This document shows, piece by piece, positions 1 through 5,898 of a DNA stretch of 8,954 nucleotides. Location: assembly GCA_003519375.1 (NCBI GenBank), contig DOWV01000191.1:2988-11941 (forward strand), written 5' to 3'. Positions within the stretch are counted from its first letter, which is position 1. The number at the start of each line of letters is the position of its first letter. A program made the translations under genes and the position numbers. This stretch comes from Bacteroidota bacterium (lineage in GTDB: Bacteria > Bacteroidota > Ignavibacteria > UBA10030). The notes beneath the pieces were generated by a model, which searched no databases, had not been told where the DNA came from, and saw only the letters and a list, made by a program, of their open reading frames with translations.

Positions 1-515
1 TTGGCCGGGCCAGTCAGCTTAAAAAAGAGTTTTCCCTCCGGGGCACCGACAATGGCCCCGAAGAGTTTGAAATTCTCTTTCTTCCCTTGCGACTCCATCA
101 TCGGGCCCGCGGGAGCGAGATACGCACCGGAGATTTCGACCTTTGCGATGTCCATTTCGTTGACCTTGTCATCTTTGCGGACCGGAGCGGGAGAACCTTC
201 GAATTGGCCGGCCCATCTCTCGATATTCATCTCCACATCTCCACCCGCTGCGGTGCCAAAGTAGGAAACAGCACATTCGGCGGCTTCCGAATCACCCTCT
301 GCAGCGGGGATGACGTACGTTACGACACGCATTGCGCGGGGTCCGCCTTTGGTCCACTTCGTCGGATACGACCAGGTGACCCCGGCGGCTGTTTGCTCCG
401 GCGATTCTTTTGTAAGTGCGACATCCGACGACGAAGCCCCTTTCTTGGAACAACCCGGGACGACGACCAGCAGAGTAATTGCCAGGATCCCTGCAAAAGC
501 AACCCATCTCTTCAT
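1..515 (-). CDS. Lipoprotein of unknown function (3' end cut by window)
   Basis: Reading the minus strand from the ATG at 515 gives an open frame of 171 complete codons running off the window edge without a stop. The protein begins MKRWVAFAGILAITLLVVVP, then Gly-Cys-Ser-Lys-Lys: a charged n-region, a hydrophobic core and a lipobox-like V-P-G-C with Cys22 as the probable lipidated residue. Pro at -2 is not the usual residue. Serine at +2 would favour the outer membrane under the E. coli rule. The mature part is soluble-looking, with a GVTWSYPTKW stretch near residues 45-54 and no repeats or further membrane segments. I do not recognise the family and assign no function. The ATG at 515 is preferred over the in-frame ATG at 533 because AAAGGA lies 9 nt upstream of 515, while nothing similar precedes 533. 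It probably has its own promoter (560-589). Confidence 0.8.
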   Translation of the reverse strand, partial: MKRWVAFAGILAITLLVVVPGCSKKGASSSDVALTKESPEQTAAGVTWSYPTKWTKGGPRAMRVVTYVIPAAEGDSEAAECAVSYFGTAAGGDVEMNIERWAGQFEGSPAPVRKDDKVNEMDIAKVEISGAYLAPAGPMMESQGKKENFKLFGAIVGAPEGKLFFKLTGPA

Positions 516-559
516 GTGATTCAATCCTTTCATGATTGCGATGACGGAGAAAAACATCT

Positions 560-589
560 TAAATATAGAAGACATTGCTTGAATTGCAA
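560..589 (-). promoter_or_regulatory. Probable promoter of the lipoprotein gene
   Basis: On the minus strand TTG (589-587) is followed after 19 nt by TATATTTA (567-560), one mismatch from the Bacteroidota -7 consensus TAnnTTTG. The same bases also read as a sigma-70-like TTGCAA, 16 nt, TATATT. Transcription would start near 553-555, about 40 nt before the ATG at 515, leaving room for the AAAGGA ribosome site. Both readings point to the same place; it is a motif match only. Confidence 0.45.
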
Positions 590-648
590 CGAGCAACACT
601 CACGGAGGACTGCGGAAAATCCGAAAAACGAAATGCGAAACAAATCCT

Positions 649-740
649 AAGCACGAAATTCGAAAGCAACACTATTTCCCGGGATATCTGATTTTGGATT
701 TCGTATTCGTTTAGAGTTTCGATATTAGAATTTCGTGCTT
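649..740. repeat. Intergenic inverted repeat with CGAAA-rich arms
   Basis: AAGCACGAAATTC (649-661) is perfectly mirrored by GAATTTCGTGCTT (728-740), a 13-bp inverted repeat around a 66-nt centre. The centre and left flank (about 611-720) are full of CGAAA/TTTCG words in opposite orientations on the two sides, so the palindromic character extends beyond the perfect arms. It starts 17 nt past the stop of the mmcQ-like gene. There is no T run beside it, so it is not a classical terminator, and no open frame of note fills it. I recall similar CGAAATTCGAA-type filler between genes of many environmental bacteria, but know no function. Confidence 0.7.
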
Positions 741-756
741 CAATCCATGTCGCACC

Positions 757-1119
757 CTAATCGCCGCCCAGCAGCTTTTTGGCTGCTGCCTTGCCAATAC
801 CGCGTACGACAAGTTCGTACGAGTGATCAATCATCTTCCGGACCTCGGCCGGAGGAATGCTCCCGTCGAGGCTCACGGTGTTCCAGTGTGTCTTGTTCAT
901 GTGGTACCCCGGACGGACAGACTCATATCGTTCCCTGAGGTCGACGGCAAGCTCCGGATCACATTTCAGATTCATGGAGAGCGGCCGCTCATCGACCATC
1001 AACAAGAGAAACATCTTCCCGTTCACCTTGAACACGAGCGCATCTTCCCCGAACGGGAATCCCTCCGTTATCTTTCCTTTTTTCTTCAAACAATATTTCC
1101 GAACGTCCTCAGCCGTCAC
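757..1119 (-). CDS. MmcQ/YjbR family protein (120 aa)
   Basis: This is a 120-residue protein of the MmcQ/YjbR family, small single-domain proteins with a CyaY-like fold, often labelled DNA-binding although the molecular role is poorly established. Family features seen: the opening MTAEDVRKYCLKKKGKITEG, the FPFGEDALVFKVNGKMF segment (residues 21-37), LSMNLKCDPE (47-56), the R-PGYHMNKTHWNTV block (69-82) and a C-terminal helix ending IDHSYELVVRGIGKAAAKK. The length is normal for the family. The start is taken as GTG at 1119 because it matches the family N terminus and has GGGGA 10 nt upstream; the frame stays open much further upstream, but that part overlaps the aldolase gene in another frame and has no family resemblance. 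The aldolase stop codon is 5 nt away, so the two are probably cotranscribed and perhaps translationally coupled, with the ribosome site inside the aldolase 3' end. Confidence 0.85.
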   Translation of the reverse strand: MTAEDVRKYCLKKKGKITEGFPFGEDALVFKVNGKMFLLLMVDERPLSMNLKCDPELAVDLRERYESVRPGYHMNKTHWNTVSLDGSIPPAEVRKMIDHSYELVVRGIGKAAAKKLLGGD

Positions 1120-1124
1120 GACAA

Positions 1125-1919
1125 CTATTTCCCCATCGACCCGTTGATCGTCGCCACTGCTCCTGAAGCGCCCTGCGTCAGGATTCCGATTTCCGAATTG
1201 AAACTCACCAGCTTCATCCCTTTCGCCGCCCAGTGCGCGGCAAGCGTCAGATCGTTCATCTGGATTGCCGGAGTCACGTTGTTCCGGTGGCACGACTCGA
1301 GCACCCTTGTGATCGCGGCAACCAGAACCGGATCCGTCATCTTTCCTGCAATACCGAGGGAAACCGAAAGGTCTGTGGGTCCGACAAACGCGACGTCGAC
1401 CCCCGGAACACTGAGAATTTCGTCTATCCGCTCCAGCGCCTGACGCGTCTCGATCTGCACCACGAGCATCGATTCCTCGTTTGCATCCCGCATCACATCG
1501 ATGATCGATCCTCCCTTCAGCTCGGTATGGCCGCGGGCCACGACGCTTCCCCGGCGTCCGAGGGGCGGGGACTTGATCATCTGTAATATCTCCACGACCT
1601 GCTGCGGATCGGTAATGCGCGGCGCCATGATCGCCTGCGCGCCGGAATCCATCGGCTGTGTGACATGGGCGTAGGACCATTCAGGCACACGCACCACCGG
1701 CGTCACGCCGAGTTTTCTCGCCGAACGGCAAAGATCGGAAATCGTTTCGATATTGAACGCCCCGTGTTCGTTATCGATGATGACGAAATCAAGCCCGGCG
1801 TTTGCAAGAACCTGCATGATCGAAGGTTGACGGATCTCGACCAGCATCGTTCCGATGACGCTCTTGCCTTCGCGGAGCTGCTTCTTGAGCCTGTTTTCAG
1901 GAATGATCGATGATTGCAT
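1125..1919 (-). CDS. HpcH/HpaI family class II aldolase (264 aa)
   Basis: This is a metal-dependent pyruvate aldolase of the HpcH/HpaI family, TIM-barrel enzymes that reversibly split 2-keto-3-deoxy acids into pyruvate and an aldehyde in the cytoplasm. Residues matching the family: FVIIDNEHGAF with His52 as probable catalytic base, Arg77 in VVRVPE, the SGAQAIMAPRI segment (92-102), GRRG (121-124), and the metal ligands Glu157 (VVQIETRQA) and Asp183 (VAFVGPTDLS). The length of 264 residues is typical. The start ATG is well supported: GGAGG lies 7 nt upstream. The substrate cannot be read from sequence; 2-dehydro-3-deoxyglucarate, 4-hydroxy-2-oxoheptanedioate or another 2-keto-3-deoxy sugar acid are all possible. 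Together with the upstream glycosidase-like gene it hints at sugar or sugar-acid breakdown, but they are separated by 196 nt containing a palindromic repeat. A short inverted repeat at 1941-1953 is a possible operator. Confidence 0.9.
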   Translation of the reverse strand: MQSSIIPENRLKKQLREGKSVIGTMLVEIRQPSIMQVLANAGLDFVIIDNEHGAFNIETISDLCRSARKLGVTPVVRVPEWSYAHVTQPMDSGAQAIMAPRITDPQQVVEILQMIKSPPLGRRGSVVARGHTELKGGSIIDVMRDANEESMLVVQIETRQALERIDEILSVPGVDVAFVGPTDLSVSLGIAGKMTDPVLVAAITRVLESCHRNNVTPAIQMNDLTLAAHWAAKGMKLVSFNSEIGILTQGASGAVATINGSMGK

Positions 1920-1940
1920 TGTACTTCCTCCCAGTCAATT

Positions 1941-1953
1941 GTGTTGCTAACAC
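1941..1953 (-). promoter_or_regulatory. Possible operator upstream of the aldolase gene
   Basis: GTGTTGCTAACAC is a perfect odd-length palindrome (GTGTT, 3-nt centre, AACAC) 22 nt before the aldolase ATG and just upstream of its GGAGG. Position and symmetry suit a repressor site for a sugar-acid regulator, but no regulator gene is present in the window and a 10-base symmetric match could be chance. I found no convincing -10/-35 or TAnnTTTG box beside it. Confidence 0.25.
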
Positions 1954-1974
1954 CCCTACCGTACGTTTAAAGAC

Positions 1975-2080
1975 GAACCGCCAAGAACGCAAAGAAACGC
2001 TAAGGGAAGAATAGGGGATTTGCCGCTAACAGACTCCGGACACTCTGCGCACTTGGCGCTCTTCGCGACCTTTGCGGTTG
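1975..2080. repeat. Palindromic intergenic repeat with 9-10 nt tandem units
   Basis: The left arm (1975-2009) contains ACCGCCAAG, AACGCAAAG and AAACGCTAAG in tandem. The right arm (2042-2080), read on the opposite strand, contains ACCGCAAAG, GTCGCGAAG, AGCGCCAAG and TGCGCAGAG. The arms are therefore inverted copies of one short array with a unit near NNCGCNAAG, separated by about 32 nt. The aligned arms agree at roughly three quarters of positions. It begins 36 nt after the stop codon of the glycosidase-like gene. There is no U-tract, so it is not a standard terminator. No coding potential is seen. Similar GCAAAG/GCCAAG filler is familiar to me from intergenic regions of many environmental genomes, with unknown role. 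Confidence 0.75.
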
Positions 2081-2115
2081 AATCTTATCTTTGAATCAAG
2101 GTTTTCAGCGAGGCG

Positions 2116-4524
2116 TTATTTCTCACTTTTCTTCCCGTATCGCTTCAAGACAGAAGAGAGAATTCCGAACTGATCGGTCAGCAATCCCTCATATCCGCAA
2201 GGCCAGCCGTCCCAATAGCGGGCATCGAGACCGCTCTTGCATGCCCCGTAGACAAGACCCTCTGCCAGACTGCTGCAGAGATGTTCCAGGAGGAAATCTG
2301 CTTCCTTTTTCATTCCGACGCAATAGAGAGCGTCCACAAAGTGACGCGATTGTGAATGCGTGCAGGCGCCATTGCCATAGAACCCGTGCGGATAGCCCTG
2401 CATAATATCGGCGAGATCTGCGTCAGGAATCGGCCAGAGGCTTATCGGAAGACCGAACCGGGGATTCGGCGTCTGTACCCTGCGTGACTCCTGCCAGAGC
2501 TTCTCGATGATTGTCCGGGCCTCTATCGGCTCCAACAGTCCACCGCAGACTGCAGCTCCATTGACAGCGAGGAATCCGTAGTCGTGGAGCCTGTCTTCTG
2601 CGCAACGCCAGCCTGCAAGCCATCCCGTTTTTGTATTGTAAAACGCCGGTAAGTAGTTCTTCTTGAGCAGTTCCGCCCAGTCCGGTAATCCCTTCGCAAG
2701 CTCCGCCAGACCGAGGCGGGGCAACTCACGGGCGAGAATGCACAGGGCAGGATAGAGCAGAGCGTTCGTCCACGAGTCTTTCCAGCCAAAGGAGATGACG
2801 TCCATCCAGGTGGTGCTCCATTGTCCGGTGCCGCTGACGCCCGTGCGGTATTTGCTCTCGATAAGGCCGTCGCCGTCAAGATCGCGCGATCTCATCTGGG
2901 TCAGCTTTTTTCCAATCTGCCTCTGGAACGCCTTCGCCCACGCCGGCGTGCCGCTATGCTGAAGGTACTCGGCGAGTCCAAGTAATCCCGCCGTGCCGGT
3001 CATGAGGTACTCGTCCTCTGCTTCGTGCACTTTTCCGTCCTGAAGCAGGGGTCCGCTGGCATATCCCGGTCCACCGTCAAGCCAACGCTCCAGCGAATCG
3101 CGGAGAAGATCAACCGGAGCGAGATTCGGAAGGATCCTATCCATTCTCGTCATTATTGCTGACCAATTGTCCATGCAGATCGGACAGTGAATCGAGTTTC
3201 CGTTGTTGCTCAGAGTCCCCGTGTCGGCACGGTATGTCAAAGCCGTCAGCGAGCATCGTTGCATCGCCTGCAGTACTTGAGCGGGCGCGTCGCTGGTCAG
3301 CGGTGTGGACACCTGCTCGACACAGAATTCGATGTCGGCCTCGAACCGGCCTTCGGGAAGGAGATAGTCCCCTTCCGGTTGCAGCACTTCTCCGAGCTTC
3401 AGCTCGCTCGTCGTGAGATTCAACGGCCGTTCCGAATCAGACCGCCACGATGCATCCTTTCCTTTGGCCGAGACACGAATTGTTCCAAAACGCGGGAAAT
3501 GCAGCAAGACGGGCAGTCCCATGTTCCCGGTCTCTCCGAGCCGTTCGATTCTCCCAAGGACATGAGAAGTCGAAGCAAGGCTGCTCAGGCCGATCAGCCA
3601 TGCCGAACTTTTCCAGGCATGGAGGGCTCGCTGGCCGATCCTTTCAGCATGAAGTTGAATGCGGTCGTGAAAGATTTTCCATTGCAGAATGTACCGCTGG
3701 CCGGCGGATGGGATCGAAACATCATATGTCACGGAATTCCCGTCAACGCATGCTGTTCCCTCAACGTCGTGCCGTAAAACGGTCGACGCCACCGGGACTG
3801 AGCCGACCGGAGAGAGCTGGATGCCCTGGTAGAACGAGCCGGGCTGGAGCTTCAGCACGTTCGTGCTCACTTCTCCTTTTCCCTCTTCATCTATACCCAG
3901 GAAGGAAAAACCGGCACGGTTAAGTCTGAATCCCACTTGAAGAAAGCGGCTCTTGAATCGTACCTCGCCCGCATCGGTGAAGGCCGTCAGACCTTCCGGG
4001 AGATTGCCCAACTCCAGCGATTCAAGCTTGATTGTCCGCTCCTTACGCGGTGCGGGTGCTCCAAGCGGTTCACCTTCAAGAATGAACGCTCCGGAAGCAA
4101 GATTCCACGACGTCCACCAGTCGTCGATACCGCATCGCCTTGCCTCGATCAGGACCGCCGAAGCTTCTCTACCGCCCAGATCAAACCAGATCGGGGAGTC
4201 TTCCCTCGGCGAAATGCCGGACTCTGACCGCGCCGCAATCCAGGCGGTACCGGTCCAGACAAGGAGCTGAAACGATGTCACCCAGTCCAGGTCCTGCCTG
4301 CTCCCGCACTTGTGATATCCGGGCGTTTTCTTCAAGCCAAGCCGATGCAATCGGGCGGGGGTGTGAAGCTGGAGTGTACGGGCATGAATAATTCTGCGAG
4401 CAGGAGCGCCTTCTTCACCGGCCATCGGGAGTGTCCAGATGGCACGGCACGATGAGAAAGCCGCGCGCATCGCGAGGTCCCCCATCGGAGGTTCTACGTC
4501 TCTCAGAGAAAGAAGATCAGTCAT
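2116..4524 (-). CDS. Six-hairpin glycosidase-like protein, substrate unknown (802 aa)
   Basis: This is a large protein whose C-terminal half (about residues 415-795) looks like an (alpha/alpha)6 toroid glycosidase domain, preceded by a beta-rich region (about 1-410), the usual arrangement in glycogen-debranching, GH63 and related families. The clearest marks are DLDGDGLIE (548-556) and, just after it, TTWMD (571-575) followed by KDSWTNALLYPAL (582-594), resembling the TWMDA...NALWYNAL pattern of those families; by that analogy Asp575 would be the acid catalyst. A further block YGNGACTH (716-723) and WPCGYEGLLTDQFG (774-787) close the toroid. No signal peptide or membrane segment is visible, so it is probably cytoplasmic. 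The ATG at 4524 has no Shine-Dalgarno site; an in-frame ATG at 4470 (residue 19) has GGGGGA 7 nt upstream and is an alternative. I cannot name a family number or substrate; family-level fold is fairly sure, enzymatic activity is inferred. Confidence 0.65.
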   Translation of the reverse strand: MTDLLSLRDVEPPMGDLAMRAAFSSCRAIWTLPMAGEEGAPARRIIHARTLQLHTPARLHRLGLKKTPGYHKCGSRQDLDWVTSFQLLVWTGTAWIAARSESGISPREDSPIWFDLGGREASAVLIEARRCGIDDWWTSWNLASGAFILEGEPLGAPAPRKERTIKLESLELGNLPEGLTAFTDAGEVRFKSRFLQVGFRLNRAGFSFLGIDEEGKGEVSTNVLKLQPGSFYQGIQLSPVGSVPVASTVLRHDVEGTACVDGNSVTYDVSIPSAGQRYILQWKIFHDRIQLHAERIGQRALHAWKSSAWLIGLSSLASTSHVLGRIERLGETGNMGLPVLLHFPRFGTIRVSAKGKDASWRSDSERPLNLTTSELKLGEVLQPEGDYLLPEGRFEADIEFCVEQVSTPLTSDAPAQVLQAMQRCSLTALTYRADTGTLSNNGNSIHCPICMDNWSAIMTRMDRILPNLAPVDLLRDSLERWLDGGPGYASGPLLQDGKVHEAEDEYLMTGTAGLLGLAEYLQHSGTPAWAKAFQRQIGKKLTQMRSRDLDGDGLIESKYRTGVSGTGQWSTTWMDVISFGWKDSWTNALLYPALCILARELPRLGLAELAKGLPDWAELLKKNYLPAFYNTKTGWLAGWRCAEDRLHDYGFLAVNGAAVCGGLLEPIEARTIIEKLWQESRRVQTPNPRFGLPISLWPIPDADLADIMQGYPHGFYGNGACTHSQSRHFVDALYCVGMKKEADFLLEHLCSSLAEGLVYGACKSGLDARYWDGWPCGYEGLLTDQFGILSSVLKRYGKKSEK

Positions 4525-4534
4525 AGGAACAGAA

Positions 4535-4568
4535 CAAAAGTACGAACAACATGCGTACGAATCAAAAA
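4535..4568 (-). promoter_or_regulatory. Bacteroidota-type promoter of the glycosidase-like gene
   Basis: On the minus strand TTTTTG (4568-4563), 20 nt, TACTTTTG (4542-4535) matches the Bacteroidota form TTTG-N19-21-TAnnTTTG exactly. The TTTTTG is also the U-tract DNA of the ispG terminator, so the two elements overlap. The -7 box ends 10 nt before the ATG at 4524, which would leave a leader of only about 4-6 nt and explains the lack of a ribosome site. A direct repeat GTACGAA (4540-4546 and 4555-4561) lies between and over the boxes and might bind a regulator. Confidence 0.5.
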
Positions 4569-4605
4569 GGCCGTCCCAAAAAGCTCCACGTCTTTTGGGA
4601 CGGCC
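4563..4605 (-). terminator. Intrinsic terminator after ispG
   Basis: A perfect 13-bp stem, GGCCGTCCCAAAA (4605-4593) with TTTTGGGACGGCC (4581-4569) as read on the minus strand, closes an 11-nt loop and is followed at once by TTTTTG. It lies 44 nt past the ispG stop and points in the ispG direction. The opposite strand has only an interrupted T run, so it acts chiefly on minus-strand transcripts. Confidence 0.92.
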
Positions 4606-4648
4606 CTTCTTGTCTGTCAGAATTCAAACTGGCGGACGGATGGATCCA

Positions 4649-5737
4649 CTACACTTGAGGCTGGAACCGCTCCACTTCCTCAATCACAGCAGCCACGATC
4701 TCATCCTCCTTTACACGCCGCACCACTTCGCCCTTTCGGTACAAGATCGCCACGCCTTTGCCGGCAGCAACACCGATATCCGCCTCACTCGCCTCACCCG
4801 GGCCGTTTACGACGCATCCCAGCACCGCGATTTTGACGGGCTTTTTTACCTTCGCGAGCTTCTCTTCCAGCTGCGCCATGATACCGAAGAGATCGACTTC
4901 CAGTCTGCCGCAGGTCGGGCAGGCGATGAGCTCGAGACTCCGGCTTGCCATCGACAACGATCGAAGGATCTCTTTTCCTACCTCGACCTCCTTCACCGGA
5001 TCATCCGTCAATGAAACCCGGATTGTGTCACCAATTCCTTCGGCGAGGAGTGTGCCGATGCCGACTGCTGATTTGATCGTCCCTACCCTTGTCGTCCCGG
5101 CCTCTGTCACACCGATGTGCAGCGGTATATCGGTGCGCTGCGCCACAAGGCGGTAGGCCTCGATCATCAGCTTGACATCGGTCGACTTGACCGAGATGAC
5201 GACGTCCTTGAAATCAAACTCATCGCAGATCCCGACATGACGCATCGCGCTTTCATAAAGCGCCTCTGCCGTCGGATACCCATGCTTCTCAAGGATGTCC
5301 TCTTCCAGAGATCCCGAATTGACGCCGATCCGGATCGGGATTCCCTTGTCTTTGCATGCGGTGAGAACCTGGCGAATGCGATCTTTGGAACCGATGTTGC
5401 CCGGATTAAGCCTCACCTTCGCGACCCCGGCCTCGACCGCTTTCAGCGCAAAAATGTGATTGAAGTGAATATCAGCAACGATCGGGACGGGCGATTGACG
5501 AACAATCTCCGCCATTGCCTCGGCCGCTTCTTTGTCGTTCACCGTAACACGCACGATGTCGACACCCGCTTCGGCGGCTGCAACGATCTGACCCACCGTG
5601 CCGGCGATGTCATCCGTCTTCGTTTTCGTCATCGTCTGAACGGAGATCGGCGCATCTCCGCCGATCTTCACACCGCCCACACTCACCTGCCGAGTCTTGC
5701 GCCGGACACCAACCTTATATGTTTGATGTTGCTCCAC
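4649..5737 (-). CDS. ispG: 4-hydroxy-3-methylbut-2-enyl-diphosphate synthase (IspG/GcpE)
   Basis: This enzyme converts 2-C-methyl-D-erythritol 2,4-cyclodiphosphate to HMBPP, the penultimate step of the MEP isoprenoid pathway, in the cytoplasm with reduced ferredoxin or flavodoxin. The N-terminal TIM barrel shows GAPISVQTMT-type (here DAPISVQTMTKTKTDD), VPIVADIHF, VRLNPGNIG, IRIGVNSGS, LHIGVTEAG and GIGDTIRVSL. The C-terminal iron-sulfur domain shows CPTCGR (Cys273, Cys276) and GCVVNGPGE (Cys308, Glu315), the complete set of [4Fe-4S] ligands. At 362 residues it is the short bacterial form, close to the E. coli length. GTG at 5737 is chosen because AAGGGGA lies 8 nt upstream; the in-frame GTG at 5758 would add seven residues (MGKGIID) but has no ribosome site. 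It stands between a palindromic repeat upstream and a strong terminator downstream, and may be read as a single gene or with the rhomboid gene. The organism therefore probably uses the MEP rather than the mevalonate route. Confidence 0.97.
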   Translation of the reverse strand: MEQHQTYKVGVRRKTRQVSVGGVKIGGDAPISVQTMTKTKTDDIAGTVGQIVAAAEAGVDIVRVTVNDKEAAEAMAEIVRQSPVPIVADIHFNHIFALKAVEAGVAKVRLNPGNIGSKDRIRQVLTACKDKGIPIRIGVNSGSLEEDILEKHGYPTAEALYESAMRHVGICDEFDFKDVVISVKSTDVKLMIEAYRLVAQRTDIPLHIGVTEAGTTRVGTIKSAVGIGTLLAEGIGDTIRVSLTDDPVKEVEVGKEILRSLSMASRSLELIACPTCGRLEVDLFGIMAQLEEKLAKVKKPVKIAVLGCVVNGPGEASEADIGVAAGKGVAILYRKGEVVRRVKEDEIVAAVIEEVERFQPQV

Positions 5738-5745
5738 GTCTATAA

Positions 5746-5752
5746 TCCCCTT
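5746..5752 (-). promoter_or_regulatory. Ribosome binding site deciding the ispG start
   Basis: AAGGGGA on the minus strand sits 8 nt before the GTG at 5737 and inside the extension that would be coded if translation began at 5758. This makes 5737 the better start. Confidence 0.55.
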
Positions 5753-5792
5753 CCCCACATTACGCCAGAAATACGTTCGAAGACATTATTCC

Positions 5793-5879
5793 TGCCACGA
5801 AGTCACAAAGACGCCAAGCGAGAATCGTGAGTCATTTTTCTCTTTGATATTCACTTTGTGCGTTAGTGCCTTTGTGGCA
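5793..5879. repeat. Palindromic intergenic repeat, related in design to 1975-2080
   Basis: TGCCACGAAGTCAC (5793-5806) is matched in inverted orientation by GTGCCTTTGTGGCA (5866-5879), 12 of 14 positions agreeing. Inside the left arm the phase continues as ACAAAG and ACGCCAAG, so the arm is again a run of 8-9 nt words ending in AAG; the right arm read on the other strand gives GCCACAAAG, GCACTAACG and CACAAAG. It starts 20 nt beyond the stop of the rhomboid gene and lies between it and ispG. The centre (about 5821-5850) is T-rich on the plus strand. There is no U-tract in terminator position and no coding potential. Confidence 0.7.
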
Positions 5880-5898
5880 CCATTTTTCTACAGGGCCT

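Noticed and set aside
87..650. Open frame of 187 codons on the plus strand
   Set aside because: It is antisense to the lipoprotein gene, crosses its promoter and the palindrome region, and gives an arginine- and cysteine-rich product with no recognisable feature.
649..740. Inverted repeat considered as a Rho-independent terminator of the mmcQ-like gene
   Set aside because: The loop is 66 nt and no U-tract follows the stem, so it does not meet terminator form.
803..821. CGTACGA/TCGTACG hairpin inside the mmcQ-like gene
   Set aside because: It is a 7-bp match inside coding sequence for the conserved ELVVRG segment, with no T run; probably chance.
1120..1680. Upstream extension of the MmcQ-like frame to 307 codons
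   Set aside because: The extension overlaps the aldolase gene out of frame, has low-complexity Arg/Gly/Asp content, and family members begin at the MTAEDVRKYC equivalent (GTG 1119).
1975..2080. Tandem words considered as a CRISPR array
   Set aside because: The units are only 9-10 nt, contiguous and degenerate, with no unique spacers and no cas genes.
3187..3777. Open frame of 196 codons on the plus strand
   Set aside because: It is antisense to the middle of the 802-residue glycosidase-like gene, whose own frame is uninterrupted and carries the family motifs.
5117..5830. Open frame of 237 codons on the plus strand
   Set aside because: It is the shadow of the highly conserved ispG reading frame and runs on into the palindromic repeat; the product looks like nothing known.
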